From CAZLGM01 sp964623625 (lineage in GTDB: Bacteria; Desulfobacterota; Desulfobulbia; Desulfobulbales; Desulfocapsaceae), in assembly GCA_964623625.1 (NCBI GenBank), contig CAZUUJ010000002.1, positions 1 to 64,000 of the forward strand: a DNA stretch of 64,000 nucleotides. The letters run 5' to 3'. The translations under genes and the position numbers were made by a program. The notes under the pieces were generated by a model. The model had not been told where the DNA came from and ran no database searches. It saw nothing but the letters and a program-made list of their open reading frames with translations. Shown one piece after another: positions 46,100 through 55,697 of this stretch. Numbering within the stretch: position 1 is the stretch's first letter; each line of letters opens with the position of its first letter.

Positions 46100-47443
46100 A
46101 TGGTCCTGTCGATACCCACCGACACGAATGAGAAACTCACCCATTTTCTTTACCGCTTTGCAGGAATATTGTTTTGCAGGAGCCGACATTATCAAAACTG
46201 GAAGCATGATCGGACACACCTGGACGAGATAAACGGGTTGCTGCGGAGTGTTCAATTTCCAACGGCTGGACAACCAGTTGTTTCAATCATTATCCCCACA
46301 TTCGGGCAGGCCTATTTTACCCTGAAGTGTCTTGAGTCGATCAAACGCAATCTGCCCAACGTACCGATAGAAATAGTGATTGTTGAAGATGCTTCTGGTA
46401 ATCTGCAGATCAGACGTCTTGCCTCTATCCCGGGTGTCAGGCTGATCCATCAGGAGCAAAATGTCGGTTTTATCAAAACCTGTAATCGAGGAGCAGGAGT
46501 TGCAGAGGGGAATTATCTCTATTTTCTCAACAATGACACGGAGGTTTGTCCGGGATGGCTTGACAGTATGCTGGCGCTATTCGAATCTTATGGCGACTGC
46601 GGGATGGTCGGTTCCAAGCTTGTCTATCCGGATGGTCGATTACAGGAAGCGGGAGGTATGATATGGAAAGACGCGTCAGCCTGGAATTACGGCCATTCGG
46701 ACGATCCGGACAGGCCCGCTTATAATTACCTCAAAGAAGTCGATTACTGTTCCGGTGCTTCTCTGCTGGTCGATAAACAGCTCTTTGATTCCGTTGGCGG
46801 GTTCAATGAAGACTATTCACCGGCCTATTATGAAGATGTGGACCTGGCTTTCAAGATACGCCAGTCAGGAAAGAAGGTCTATTATCAGCCTGAATCGGTC
46901 GTGATTCATCATGAGGGAATCTCCCACGGCACCGATATCAACAGGGGAATCAAGTCATACCAGGTCGTTAATCAGCAGAGGTTGTACAGGGATTGGGGAA
47001 AAATCCTTGCCTCAGAGCATGACCCCAATGGTGTAAACGTTTTTCATGCAAGGGACCGGACACAGGGACGAAAAACGGTGTTGTTTATCGACATGCACCA
47101 ATCCGGTGGGTCGACGGCTTGTGCCAGTTTAAACATCTCTGTCTGGATTAACAGGGCACTTGAGATGGACATGAACGTGAAATTCCAGCCTTATGACGGA
47201 CAACAGAACATGGGTATGTGCCGTTTCCTGCAACAGCAAGGGGTTGAAGTCCTTTCTGGACCTGAGTATAAGGATCGTATCCACCTGTGGATCAAAGAGC
47301 ATGGAGAATATCTTGATTACGTTTTTTTTCAAAATCAGGAAACTGGCCATAAATATCTGCCTGTCATTGTGCATCATTGCCAGCAAAAGAACATCTACTG
47401 CGGTCCGATAGACGAGAAGATTTTTGAGAATGATATGTGTTGA
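46100..47443 (+). CDS. GT2 glycosyltransferase with truncated second transferase domain
   Basis: Residues about 60-300 form a typical GT2 domain: VSIIIPTFGQAYFTLKCLESI, VEDASGN, YFLNNDTEV (DXD), YEDVDLAFKIRQSGKKV and VIHHEGISHG. In many relatives a complete GT-B transferase follows, opening with an IDHYVPxPDxDSGS block. Here the equivalent region (RKTVLFIDMHQSGGS) has lost that pattern and the protein ends about 120 residues later after GPEYKDRIHLWIKEHGEYLDYVFF. The second domain is thus a degenerate stub, while the GT2 part looks functional. It is 1 base downstream of the repeat-containing transferase gene and likely in the same operon. Confidence 0.8.
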   Translation: MVLSIPTDTNEKLTHFLYRFAGILFCRSRHYQNWKHDRTHLDEINGLLRSVQFPTAGQPVVSIIIPTFGQAYFTLKCLESIKRNLPNVPIEIVIVEDASGNLQIRRLASIPGVRLIHQEQNVGFIKTCNRGAGVAEGNYLYFLNNDTEVCPGWLDSMLALFESYGDCGMVGSKLVYPDGRLQEAGGMIWKDASAWNYGHSDDPDRPAYNYLKEVDYCSGASLLVDKQLFDSVGGFNEDYSPAYYEDVDLAFKIRQSGKKVYYQPESVVIHHEGISHGTDINRGIKSYQVVNQQRLYRDWGKILASEHDPNGVNVFHARDRTQGRKTVLFIDMHQSGGSTACASLNISVWINRALEMDMNVKFQPYDGQQNMGMCRFLQQQGVEVLSGPEYKDRIHLWIKEHGEYLDYVFFQNQETGHKYLPVIVHHCQQKNIYCGPIDEKIFENDMC

Positions 47444-47623
47444 TTGGGTATAATCTGTTTTGTGATACCACTGAAATTCAGCCAAACAAGCGCTAAACAA
47501 TCGGTAAGGCAACGTTAAACGGGGAAAGGATTCATTGACAATTGTTGATAGCGAACTGTTTGAAATTGTATAAAGGCAGGGATCTGATGCTTTTAATTAG
47601 CAGGAATTCGCAATGAGCAATTG

Positions 47624-48499
47624 ATGATTAACCGTCAAAACCCTGAAAATCACTTTGAAAATACTAGTATGAACCCCCATGCAGAACATTCCGCATCACC
47701 TGTTGATTTATGGTGTTCCATCTATCGACATCGTGACCTTATTTTGCAAATGACCAAAAGAGAGATCATTGGTCGTTACAGAGGGTCGGTTATCGGAATA
47801 GCCTGGTCCTTTTTTCAACCCTTGCTGATGCTGGGTGTCTATACATTCGTGTTTTCCGTCATCTTTCAGGTCAAATGGGGAGGGGAAATCGGGGAACAAC
47901 GGGTAAACTTTGCTATCATTCTTTTTGCCGGACTCATCGTCCATACCCTGTTTACAGAGTGTATTAATCAGGCTCCAGTGCTCATTCTGAGGAATGCTAA
48001 TTATGTAAAAAAAGTCGTCTTTCCCCTGGAGATTTTACCTGTCGTCGCCTTAGGCGCTGTTTTATTTCATAATGTTGCCAGCCTGGTGATCCTTGTCCTG
48101 GCAATGTTGATATCCGGTCTGGATTTTCACCTGACTGCCCTGTATCTCCCTCTGCTCCTTGCTCCTTTTATTCTGATGGTTCTTGGGCTGTCCTGGCTAT
48201 TGGCGGCACTGGGCGTTTACCTCCGTGACCTTGGTCATGCTGTTTTTATCATTACCATGATTATGCTCTTTATCTCGCCTATTTTTTATCCACTTACAGC
48301 AGTTCCGGACCAGTTGCGTCTTCTCATATATTTAAACCCTTTAACGTTTATCATTGAACAGGTTCGGGAGGTTTTGATCTGGGGAAGATCACCTTCCTGG
48401 TTGTGGTTTACTCTTTATAGTGCTCTCAGCCTGTTGGTCTCCTGGTTTGGATTCTGGTCGTTTCAACGAATAAGAAAGGGATTCTCAGATGTCGTCTGA
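47624..48499 (+). CDS. wzm: ABC-2 type polysaccharide export permease (Wzm)
   Basis: The product is a 291-residue inner-membrane protein with six predicted helices. The amphipathic N-terminal segment LILQMTKREIIGRYRGSVIGIAW contains the conserved REI-x-GRYRGS of O-antigen/teichoic acid exporter permeases. It pairs with the ATPase encoded immediately downstream, whose start overlaps the end of this gene by 11 bases. Together they flip lipid-linked polysaccharide across the inner membrane. I prefer ATG 47624 over TTG 47621. A 180-bp spacer before it may contain a promoter. Confidence 0.92.
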   Translation: MINRQNPENHFENTSMNPHAEHSASPVDLWCSIYRHRDLILQMTKREIIGRYRGSVIGIAWSFFQPLLMLGVYTFVFSVIFQVKWGGEIGEQRVNFAIILFAGLIVHTLFTECINQAPVLILRNANYVKKVVFPLEILPVVALGAVLFHNVASLVILVLAMLISGLDFHLTALYLPLLLAPFILMVLGLSWLLAALGVYLRDLGHAVFIITMIMLFISPIFYPLTAVPDQLRLLIYLNPLTFIIEQVREVLIWGRSPSWLWFTLYSALSLLVSWFGFWSFQRIRKGFSDVV

Positions 48500-49892
48500 A
48501 GACATGGCGCTGACTGTGGACAATTTGTCCAAGTGCTATCATATTTATGAACAACCTGCCGATCGCTTGAAACAGACGATATCCCCATATCTCGGTAAAG
48601 CCTTGTTCCAACAAAATCCCAAGTGTTATTTCACGCAGCACTGGGCTTTAAACGATGTGTCGTTTACTGTGAAAAAGGGAGAAACAACAGGCATAATCGG
48701 TGTTAACGGAGCAGGGAAGTCAACATTGCTGCAGCTTATATGCGGAACGCTTTCTCCAACCACGGGCAAGGTAGAAGTGAATGGTCGAGTGGCTGCTCTT
48801 CTGGAGTTGGGCTCAGGCTTCAATATGGAGTTCACAGGCGTTGAGAATGTGTATCTCTATGGAGCGATTCTGGGACTGTCCAGGATTGAGATGGACAGAC
48901 GTCTTCCTGATATCTGCGGGTTTGCCGATATTGGTGACTATGTTTATCAACCGTTGAAAACCTATTCCAGCGGTATGATCATTCGCCTGGCATTTGCGGT
49001 GATTGTCCATGTTGATGCCGATATTCTGATCATTGATGAGGCGCTGTCTGTCGGTGATGCCTTTTTTGTTCAGAAGTGCATGCGTTTCCTGCGAAAGTTT
49101 ATGAAAAAAGGGACAGTGCTTTTTGTCAGTCACGATATCGGTGCTGTCATCAATCTCTGTTCGCACGTCATGTGGCTGGAAGATGGAAGAATAAAGGTTC
49201 AGGGCAAACCGAAAGAAGTCTCTGAGCAGTATCTGGGAGGCCTGGGCCTGGCTCAGCACGGACCGGATATCGACAGTCCGTTACAGGTTGTATCTGATAC
49301 ACAAGACTCTCAACAAACAGAAGAAGGGCCAGACAAAGAAGAAGTTGGAGATCTAAGGGATATGCGTCTTTCCTATATCAATAGGACGAATCTAAGAAAT
49401 GATCTTGAACTGTTTCAATTTCAACCGGATTCTTCGTCGTATGGATCAGGAAAGGCCAGTATTGTCGATGTTCGCATGACGGATGAAGGCCATCGTGTTT
49501 GCAATTGGATTGTCGGTGGTGAGAAGGTCGTGCTTGTTATCGAATGTGAGGCCCATGAGAAATGTAACAGACCGATTGTCGGCTTTTATGTAAAAGACAG
49601 ATTAGGTCAGTACCTGTTTGGAGATAATACCTTTTTAACATATGAGGCTGATCCGATAGTGATCAAAGCCGGACAATACTTTCAAGCCCGGTTCCGTTTT
49701 CAGATGCCGCTGTTGCCCAAAGGTAATTACTCGATCGCGACGGCTGTTGCAGAGGGAACCCAGGAAGACCATCTTCAACAGCATTGGCTCCATGACGCCC
49801 TTGTTTTCCAATCCCATTCCAGTGCTGTGGTAAACGGTCTGGTCGGTATACCCATGGCTGAAATAAAACTTGTCGTATCTGACAACACATAA
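48489..49892 (+). CDS. wzt: ABC polysaccharide exporter ATPase with carbohydrate-binding C-domain (Wzt)
   Basis: The 467-residue product has an N-terminal ABC ATPase: Walker A GVNGAGKSTLL, the signature region TYSSGMIIRLAFA, Walker B ILIIDEALSVGD and the H-loop FVSHD. After a charged linker comes a C-terminal Wzt-type domain (about 315-465, with GSGKASIVDVRMTDEG and VGFYVKDRLGQYLFGDNT). That domain in Wzt proteins recognises the modified non-reducing end of the exported glycan. Its presence implies a capped, ABC-dependent polymer. The gene overlaps wzm by 11 bases, so the two are translationally coupled. Confidence 0.93.
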   Translation: MSSEDMALTVDNLSKCYHIYEQPADRLKQTISPYLGKALFQQNPKCYFTQHWALNDVSFTVKKGETTGIIGVNGAGKSTLLQLICGTLSPTTGKVEVNGRVAALLELGSGFNMEFTGVENVYLYGAILGLSRIEMDRRLPDICGFADIGDYVYQPLKTYSSGMIIRLAFAVIVHVDADILIIDEALSVGDAFFVQKCMRFLRKFMKKGTVLFVSHDIGAVINLCSHVMWLEDGRIKVQGKPKEVSEQYLGGLGLAQHGPDIDSPLQVVSDTQDSQQTEEGPDKEEVGDLRDMRLSYINRTNLRNDLELFQFQPDSSSYGSGKASIVDVRMTDEGHRVCNWIVGGEKVVLVIECEAHEKCNRPIVGFYVKDRLGQYLFGDNTFLTYEADPIVIKAGQYFQARFRFQMPLLPKGNYSIATAVAEGTQEDHLQQHWLHDALVFQSHSSAVVNGLVGIPMAEIKLVVSDNT

Positions 49893-49956
49893 AAACACGC
49901 GCCTCTTTTCCTGATCGTATTGAATATGTAAGTTACTCCGGGAGGTAAATGGATGG

Positions 49957-51105
49957 GTGGTACGATGTCATAATATGAAAAAAATTCTCTTTATTTCATC
50001 AAACAATCATGTTCCCTGGGGAGGAAGCGAGGTGCTCTGGTCGCAAACTGCTCTGCGTCTGCTCACCTCAAAAAGGGACGTAAAAGTCGGGGTTGGTGTA
50101 AAAAAATGGCGGCCCGTTCCCCACCATATCAGGGAAATAGCAGCCGCAGGTGGGCAGATTTTCGATTATGCCGCTCCTCCCCGAACACCCTTTGAATTTT
50201 TGAAAATTAAGATTTACGGTTCGATCGATAGAAAGCGGAAAATGCTGCTTAAACGTTTTTCTCCCGATCTGATCGTTCACTCCATGGGCAAAAGCTATGA
50301 GGGTGGAAACCTGATGCGATTGGCCGCAAACATGACTATTCCATATGCCAACCTGGTTCATCTTTCTTCCGAACTGCAGTGGCCTGAAGACCAAGAGGTC
50401 GATCTCTATCGATCAGGATATGCAAACAGTTGCGGTAACCTGTTTGTCTCCTGGAAGAATAGAGAAATGGTATGCAAACAGTTGGGATTTGACATTCCCA
50501 ATTCACACGTTGTCAGAAATCCCATCCGGCAGTCGGAGGGAGAACCGGAGTATCCAACTACGGAAAACGGCTATCATCTGGCGATCCCTGCAGCTCTAGT
50601 CCCGATCCATAAGGGACAGGATCTGTTGCTTGATGTCTTTGCGCGGTCCAAATGGAAGGACCGGCCGATTCATCTCAACCTCTACGGAAAAGGAGTATAC
50701 TTCCAATCGCTACGCCGCTACAGTGATTATCTCGATCTGGAAAAGGTCCATTTTCATGGACATGTTCAATCTCTGGATGAAATATGGTCACACAACCACG
50801 CACTGCTCATGGGGTCGAGGATGGAGGGGCTGCCATTGACACTTTTTGAGGCCATGTCCTGTGGCCGAACGGCTATTGTCACCGGAGTTGCCGGTATGTC
50901 CGAATGTGTTGTCGAAGGAGAGACCGGTTTTATTGCCAGAGCGCCTCATCCGGATTTCATTGATGAAGCCCTGGAAAAGGCGTGGCAGCAGAGGGACCGC
51001 TGGCCGGAAATGGGGCGTCTTGCGGCGAAAAGGATTCAAGAACTTGTTCCTTTTGAGCCTGTGGAGGAATTTGCCGAAAGAGTGATGGAGCTTATGAGGG
51101 AGTGA
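49957..51105 (+). CDS. GT4 glycosyltransferase
   Basis: The GT-B product of up to 382 residues opens with ILFISSNNHVPWGGSEVLW and carries the donor-site E-x7-E motif in GSRMEGLPLTLFEAMSCGR. It probably adds a sugar to the exported glycan. Two starts are possible: GTG 49957 behind GGAGG at 49941-49945, or ATG 49975 (MKKILFISSN), the natural beginning of the fold. It is the last plus-strand gene before two opposing radical SAM genes. Confidence 0.85.
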   Translation: MVRCHNMKKILFISSNNHVPWGGSEVLWSQTALRLLTSKRDVKVGVGVKKWRPVPHHIREIAAAGGQIFDYAAPPRTPFEFLKIKIYGSIDRKRKMLLKRFSPDLIVHSMGKSYEGGNLMRLAANMTIPYANLVHLSSELQWPEDQEVDLYRSGYANSCGNLFVSWKNREMVCKQLGFDIPNSHVVRNPIRQSEGEPEYPTTENGYHLAIPAALVPIHKGQDLLLDVFARSKWKDRPIHLNLYGKGVYFQSLRRYSDYLDLEKVHFHGHVQSLDEIWSHNHALLMGSRMEGLPLTLFEAMSCGRTAIVTGVAGMSECVVEGETGFIARAPHPDFIDEALEKAWQQRDRWPEMGRLAAKRIQELVPFEPVEEFAERVMELMRE

Positions 51106-51140
51106 AGTTGGCCTGGAAATGCGGATTATCTCACCAGCTA

Positions 51141-52716
51141 CTACAACTTGTCCAGTTTCTGTTCATACATCTTTCGCATGGTTTTACGAATAGTAATGAG
51201 GTTCTCACCATGAACGCAGTGGATAAAATATTTCAGCAGACGACTTGGATTACGCTTTTTCATGCCTCTGAGCTGTTTCCAGAATTGGACTCGGTGAGAA
51301 GAGAGAATACCCAGTCGCCATATGTGAACAAATACTACTGTGAGAAATAGTATTTTATGACTCACTGATTTTTCACTGCTCTGGGGTTGATTGTCAGGAA
51401 TCTGCTGGCCGTCTTGGGCGGCTATGGCTCTTCTGGTGGGACGCACAGCAAGGCAATAGTTGTATGTTCGTCGCAAAAAACGCGGAGCGGAGTAGAGATA
51501 TTCCCACATTGCGATATACTCTTCGACAATGTCCTCCAATGGCCGAGTGGGAATAAAGTTAGGAAGCTGATCCCCGGAGTAGAGATCAGCTTCATTGTCA
51601 AGTAGTCTTCCCTCCTTTTCAAGACGTTTATAGAGTGTTGTCCCCGGTATGGCAGTAAGGATGTTCAGCATAACAATCGGGATGTCTGCCTGTTCGACAA
51701 ATTCACAGATTCGTTTACCGGCACCCTTCTCTTCCTGGTCGAATCCGATCATAAAACTCCCCATTACCGATAAACCATTCCTTTTAATGGTATCAATAGA
51801 CTCAAACAATGGGTGAGATACATTTTGATTCTTCTGGTGGGCCTTAAGGATGGTTTGGTCCGGTGTTTCGATACCGATGAATACCTCACCGAAATTGGCT
51901 GCGGTCATCAGGTCAATCATCTCCAGGTCCTGACCAAGGTTGATAGAGGTCTGAGTATTGAAACCGAACGGTTCTGAGCGGGTTCTGTTCCATTCGATGA
52001 GTGCCCGGCAAAGCTCTTTTGCTTTGGTTTTGTTGCCGATGAAGTTGTCGTCTCCAATAAAAACGCTGCCCCGAGCGCCAGCCAGGTAGAGTTGTTCGAG
52101 TTCTTCAATAACCTGAGTTGGTGTTTTATGGCGAACCACGTTTCCATACAGGTTGGAGATATCACAGAATTCACAGTTAAAGGGGCAGCCTCGCGTTGTC
52201 TGGATAAGAAAATTAAGATAGTTGTCGAGATTTACCAAATCAAAACGGGGAACCGGCGATCGGGTCAGGTCTGGTTTGTCCTGGCATGTGATGATTCGAG
52301 GTTGGTTTTCACCAGAAAGGGCTGCCAGCAGGGCATCCATATTCGTTTCCGCCTCTCCGCAGACAACACAGTCACAACCCGCCTGTATCAGTTGCTCGGG
52401 CAATATTGTGGCGTATGCTCCTCCGGCTACGGTCAGTTTGCCACGTTTTTTGGCCTCACCAATACGGATGTGCATGTCATGTTTCTGAACTGACATACCG
52501 GAGAACATGACAATATCGGACCAGTTCCAGTCCTCTTCGGTTACCTCCTCCACATTGAGATCAACCAGTTTTGCATTCCAGCTTTCCGGGAGAAGCGCAG
52601 CCATGGTTATCAGGCCAAGTGGATAATAGGTTGTTTTTGCTGGAACAATTTTGAGCAGTTCTGTCAAGCTCCAGAAAGAGGGGGGGGATTTTGGGATAAA
52701 GTAGCAGGCTATTCAT
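51141..52716 (-). CDS. B12-binding radical SAM protein, start disrupted by G8 tract
   Basis: The protein has a cobalamin-binding-like N-domain, a radical SAM motif CPFNCEFC (C161/C165/C168 counted from TTG 52667), GEVFIGIETPDQTIL and a C-terminal DUF4070-type extension. It is paralogous to the gene at 52749-54356. The open frame starts only at TTG 52667. Just upstream, ATG 52716 gives MNSLLLYPKIPP, which matches MNALLVYPKFPP of the paralogue, but a run of eight C (coding strand, 52680-52687) shifts the frame. With seven C the protein is complete at about 524 residues. The gene is frameshifted, mis-sequenced or phase-variable. Its substrate is unknown; a lipid or glycan is suggested by context. 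Confidence 0.82.
52680..52687 (-). other. C8/G8 homopolymer at the start of a radical SAM gene
   Basis: Eight G on the plus strand (C8 in the gene) lie between the homologous ATG 52716 and the open frame. Seven would join them and give IPPSFWSLTELL, which aligns with FPPSIWNLQHTI in the neighbouring paralogue. Confidence 0.85.
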
Positions 52717-52748
52717 TGGCTGGATTTCATTATTGGGTCAGGTTGCTG

Positions 52749-54356
52749 CTAGCTAAGCCGTTTGTTTTGGTGAACAATAGTTTGCCGATGCTGTTCATAT
52801 AACATCTTAATATTTTTACTTATAATGTGCATCTCCTGTCCTAAAATACAACATATGATGTATTGGGTGAATCTGCTGGGGTTTTTCTTTATTATTGAAA
52901 AAAATTGTTTCCAGAACTGCATCCGATATGGAGAGGCGATTCCAGAAGTTATGAGATACCGGAGAAGGACTTTGATTTCACCAAATTTCTTTTTTATTGG
53001 AATTTTTTCTCGTTTTACCTGATGTTCCCGAGCAGTTTCACCTTTACTGATGGCCATGGCTTTACGGGTTGGCCGGACGCCCATGTAATAACGATATGCC
53101 CTTTTAAGGTATCTTGGTGGATGATAGAGATATTCCCATATTCCTACAAACTCATCGAGTATCTCCATGATCGGACGGGTTGGAGTGAAATTGGGAACTA
53201 AAAGTAAGGTCAACTCTTTACCGGCTTCTATGTCATGGGTTAACAATCGCTCTTCCTGAGCTAAACGATGCCAGAGTTTTGTTTTTGGTATAGCTCCAAG
53301 CATGTTGGGCATAATTATCGGGATATCGGCCTGCTCCACAAATTCACAGATCCTTTTACCAGCTCCCTTTTCTTCATTATCAAATCCGATGATAAAACTG
53401 CCGATAACCGATAAACCGTTTTCCTTAATATTGGCAATGGATTCCAGAAGCGGATTGGCAACATTCTGATATTTATGGCTTTGGGCTAACAGGGATTCTT
53501 CTGGAGATTCAATGCCGATAAACACATCTCCAAAGTTGGCTGCTGTCAGCAAATCAATCATCTCCGGATCCTGGCCGAGATTAATGGATACCTGGGCCGC
53601 AAAGTTGAAAGGTTCTCCATAACTCCTATTCCATTGGATAATTTTTTCACAGATGGCTTCTGCATTTTTTCTGACACCGATAAAATTGTCGTCGGCGAAA
53701 AACACAAGCCCTCGCCCGCCTTGTTGAAAGAGTGTTTCAAGTTCCATGACTACTTGATCAGGTGTTTTGCAGCGGGGAATAGTACCATGGAGTGCAAAAA
53801 CATCACAAAATTCGCATTGAAACGGACATCCTCTGGTGGTCTGAATTGTTGAGCAATAATAATTGTCGAGATCAATCAGGTCAAAACGAGGGATGGGAGA
53901 TGTTGTTAATTCTGAATAGGAAGTGTTTTTTATAATCCGCTGATCGGACTCCTGTTCGATTGCTGCAAGCAGCGGATCGATGCTGTTCTCAGCTTCACCG
54001 CAAAATACAAAATCGCTTCCATGTTCGAGTAATTCCTCGGGAAGTAATGTCGGGTACGGGCCACCGACTACCGTTTTCTTTCCTCTTTTTTTAGCCTCTT
54101 CTAGAAGAACCCATACTTCTGATTGTTGAGCAAGTGTGCAGGAGATAAGAATAATATCCGACCAATCCCAGTCATTTTCACGAATGTCATCCACGTTGCA
54201 GTCGATCAGCCGAAGGTTCCACTGTTTCGGCATGAGTGCGGCAACAGTTAACAGACTAAGTGGGTAATACAGCGCTTTTGCTGACGTGCTGGAAATAGTA
54301 TGCTGAAGATTCCAGATAGATGGCGGGAATTTGGGGTAGACAAGCAATGCATTCAT
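52749..54356 (-). CDS. B12-binding radical SAM protein (intact paralogue)
   Basis: The 535-residue protein starts with MNALLVYPKFPPSIW, then a cobalamin-binding-like domain with VVGGPYPTLLPEEL near residue 97, the cluster motif CPFQCEFC (C177, C181, C184), FFADDNFIG and FIGIESPEESLL, and a C-terminal DUF4070-like region (EEKGAGKRICEFVEQ). This is the layout of B12-radical SAM enzymes related to HpnP/HpnR-type lipid methylases and similar proteins. It is transcribed first in a two-gene minus-strand unit, with its paralogue 32 bases downstream. It is divergent from a glycosyltransferase gene. Confidence 0.88.
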   Translation of the reverse strand: MNALLVYPKFPPSIWNLQHTISSTSAKALYYPLSLLTVAALMPKQWNLRLIDCNVDDIRENDWDWSDIILISCTLAQQSEVWVLLEEAKKRGKKTVVGGPYPTLLPEELLEHGSDFVFCGEAENSIDPLLAAIEQESDQRIIKNTSYSELTTSPIPRFDLIDLDNYYCSTIQTTRGCPFQCEFCDVFALHGTIPRCKTPDQVVMELETLFQQGGRGLVFFADDNFIGVRKNAEAICEKIIQWNRSYGEPFNFAAQVSINLGQDPEMIDLLTAANFGDVFIGIESPEESLLAQSHKYQNVANPLLESIANIKENGLSVIGSFIIGFDNEEKGAGKRICEFVEQADIPIIMPNMLGAIPKTKLWHRLAQEERLLTHDIEAGKELTLLLVPNFTPTRPIMEILDEFVGIWEYLYHPPRYLKRAYRYYMGVRPTRKAMAISKGETAREHQVKREKIPIKKKFGEIKVLLRYLITSGIASPYRMQFWKQFFSIIKKNPSRFTQYIICCILGQEMHIISKNIKMLYEQHRQTIVHQNKRLS

Positions 54357-54410
54357 GATAGAATTCTTTGGCAGTTAGTCCGCATTTCTCAATCCTAAAG
54401 CAACTGAAAC

Positions 54411-55697
54411 GTGTTGAAAACAGCTAAGATTGCCTATATCCTCCTTTGGTTTCCAAAATCATCTGAGACGTTTATTTTCAGGGAGATTGTCAATCTGCGC
54501 CATCTGGGTCTTAACATCCTTGTTTATACTCTTTATGGATCTTTAGAAAAAGATCTTTCCGCGGAAATGCTGTCTTTTGCTGGAAAAATCAAACGTTTAG
54601 GTGTTCCTGCGATAAAAAAAATAACAGTCGATATCTCCTATTGGTGCGGAAGACGACCAAAAACCGCAAGACACCTATTTCGAACCATACCATTTCGCCG
54701 TTGGCGATCTCTTGAAGTGGCTGGAGAAAATATCTGGGCTTTTCTAGCCGGTTTTACCCTGGCAAGACAATTCGAAAGGGAAGGAATACAACATATTCAT
54801 GCTCCCTGGGCTAATGGGCCTGCAACTGCCGCCTGGGTTGCATCCAAGCTGACCAATATCCCATTTAGCTTCACAGGCCGAGCCGTGGATATTCATCCTC
54901 CGGATGGCGCCTTGGAAGAAAAAGTCGGAGCCTGCGAGTTTGTTCGAGTCAATACCAAAGCTAATCTGGGGTATATAAAAAATTTCATGACTTCAACGGA
55001 TAAGCCTATTCACTTAACCTATAACGGGTATCCGATTACAGATTATACGGCTTCTGCTGTAAAAATGGCAGCGCCGTATCGAATTTTGGCGGTGGGACGT
55101 TTTGCCCGTTTTAAAGGGTTTCCTACGATTCTAAAAGCGGTTTCACTCTTACGGAGAAAGGGTGTGGATGTCCATTTGACATTGGCCGGCAGCGGCTGGC
55201 GTCGGGTTTATTTTCAGTTTCTCTGTTACCGTTTTGGAATTTTTCAATGTGTTTCTTTCCCAGGATTTGTCTCACATGATCATATTTCCGGACTGTATCA
55301 GGATGCCGATCTTTTTGTAATGGCAAGTGAAATACATCGAACCGGTGAGAGGGACGGAATACCCAATGTTCTCATGGAAGCGTTGCTCCATCGTTTACCG
55401 GTAATCACCTCAGATCTTCCCCAAATGAAAGAGGTTGTTCAAGACGGGATATCCGGCCTGCTGATTCCTCCGGCTGATCCGTCCGCCCTAGCGCAGGCGA
55501 TTGTAAAACTGGTAAATAATAGAGACCAAGCTTTGAAAATGGCGGAGAAGGGGCACCAGGTAATTCGCAGCCGTTTTGATCCCGGACGAAACCATCGGCT
55601 GGTAGCCAAATTGTTTGAAGAAGTGTTAAATGATAATCCAGGTCCAGAAGTTGATTCAGTCGCTCAACAGCACCCTTGTTCGAACCGGGATGCATGA
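54411..55697 (+). CDS. GT4 glycosyltransferase
   Basis: The 428-residue GT-B enzyme opens with IAYILLWFPKSSETFIFREI, the common start of exopolysaccharide GT4 transferases. It has HAPWANGPATAAW, LAVGRFARFKGFPTI for the donor domain and the E-x7-E region GERDGIPNVLMEALLHRLP. The start is GTG 54411 (or TTG 54414). Its TGA overlaps the ATG of the next gene (ATGA, 55694-55697), so the two are coupled. It likely adds a sugar to the same surface glycan. Confidence 0.87.
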   Translation: MLKTAKIAYILLWFPKSSETFIFREIVNLRHLGLNILVYTLYGSLEKDLSAEMLSFAGKIKRLGVPAIKKITVDISYWCGRRPKTARHLFRTIPFRRWRSLEVAGENIWAFLAGFTLARQFEREGIQHIHAPWANGPATAAWVASKLTNIPFSFTGRAVDIHPPDGALEEKVGACEFVRVNTKANLGYIKNFMTSTDKPIHLTYNGYPITDYTASAVKMAAPYRILAVGRFARFKGFPTILKAVSLLRRKGVDVHLTLAGSGWRRVYFQFLCYRFGIFQCVSFPGFVSHDHISGLYQDADLFVMASEIHRTGERDGIPNVLMEALLHRLPVITSDLPQMKEVVQDGISGLLIPPADPSALAQAIVKLVNNRDQALKMAEKGHQVIRSRFDPGRNHRLVAKLFEEVLNDNPGPEVDSVAQQHPCSNRDA

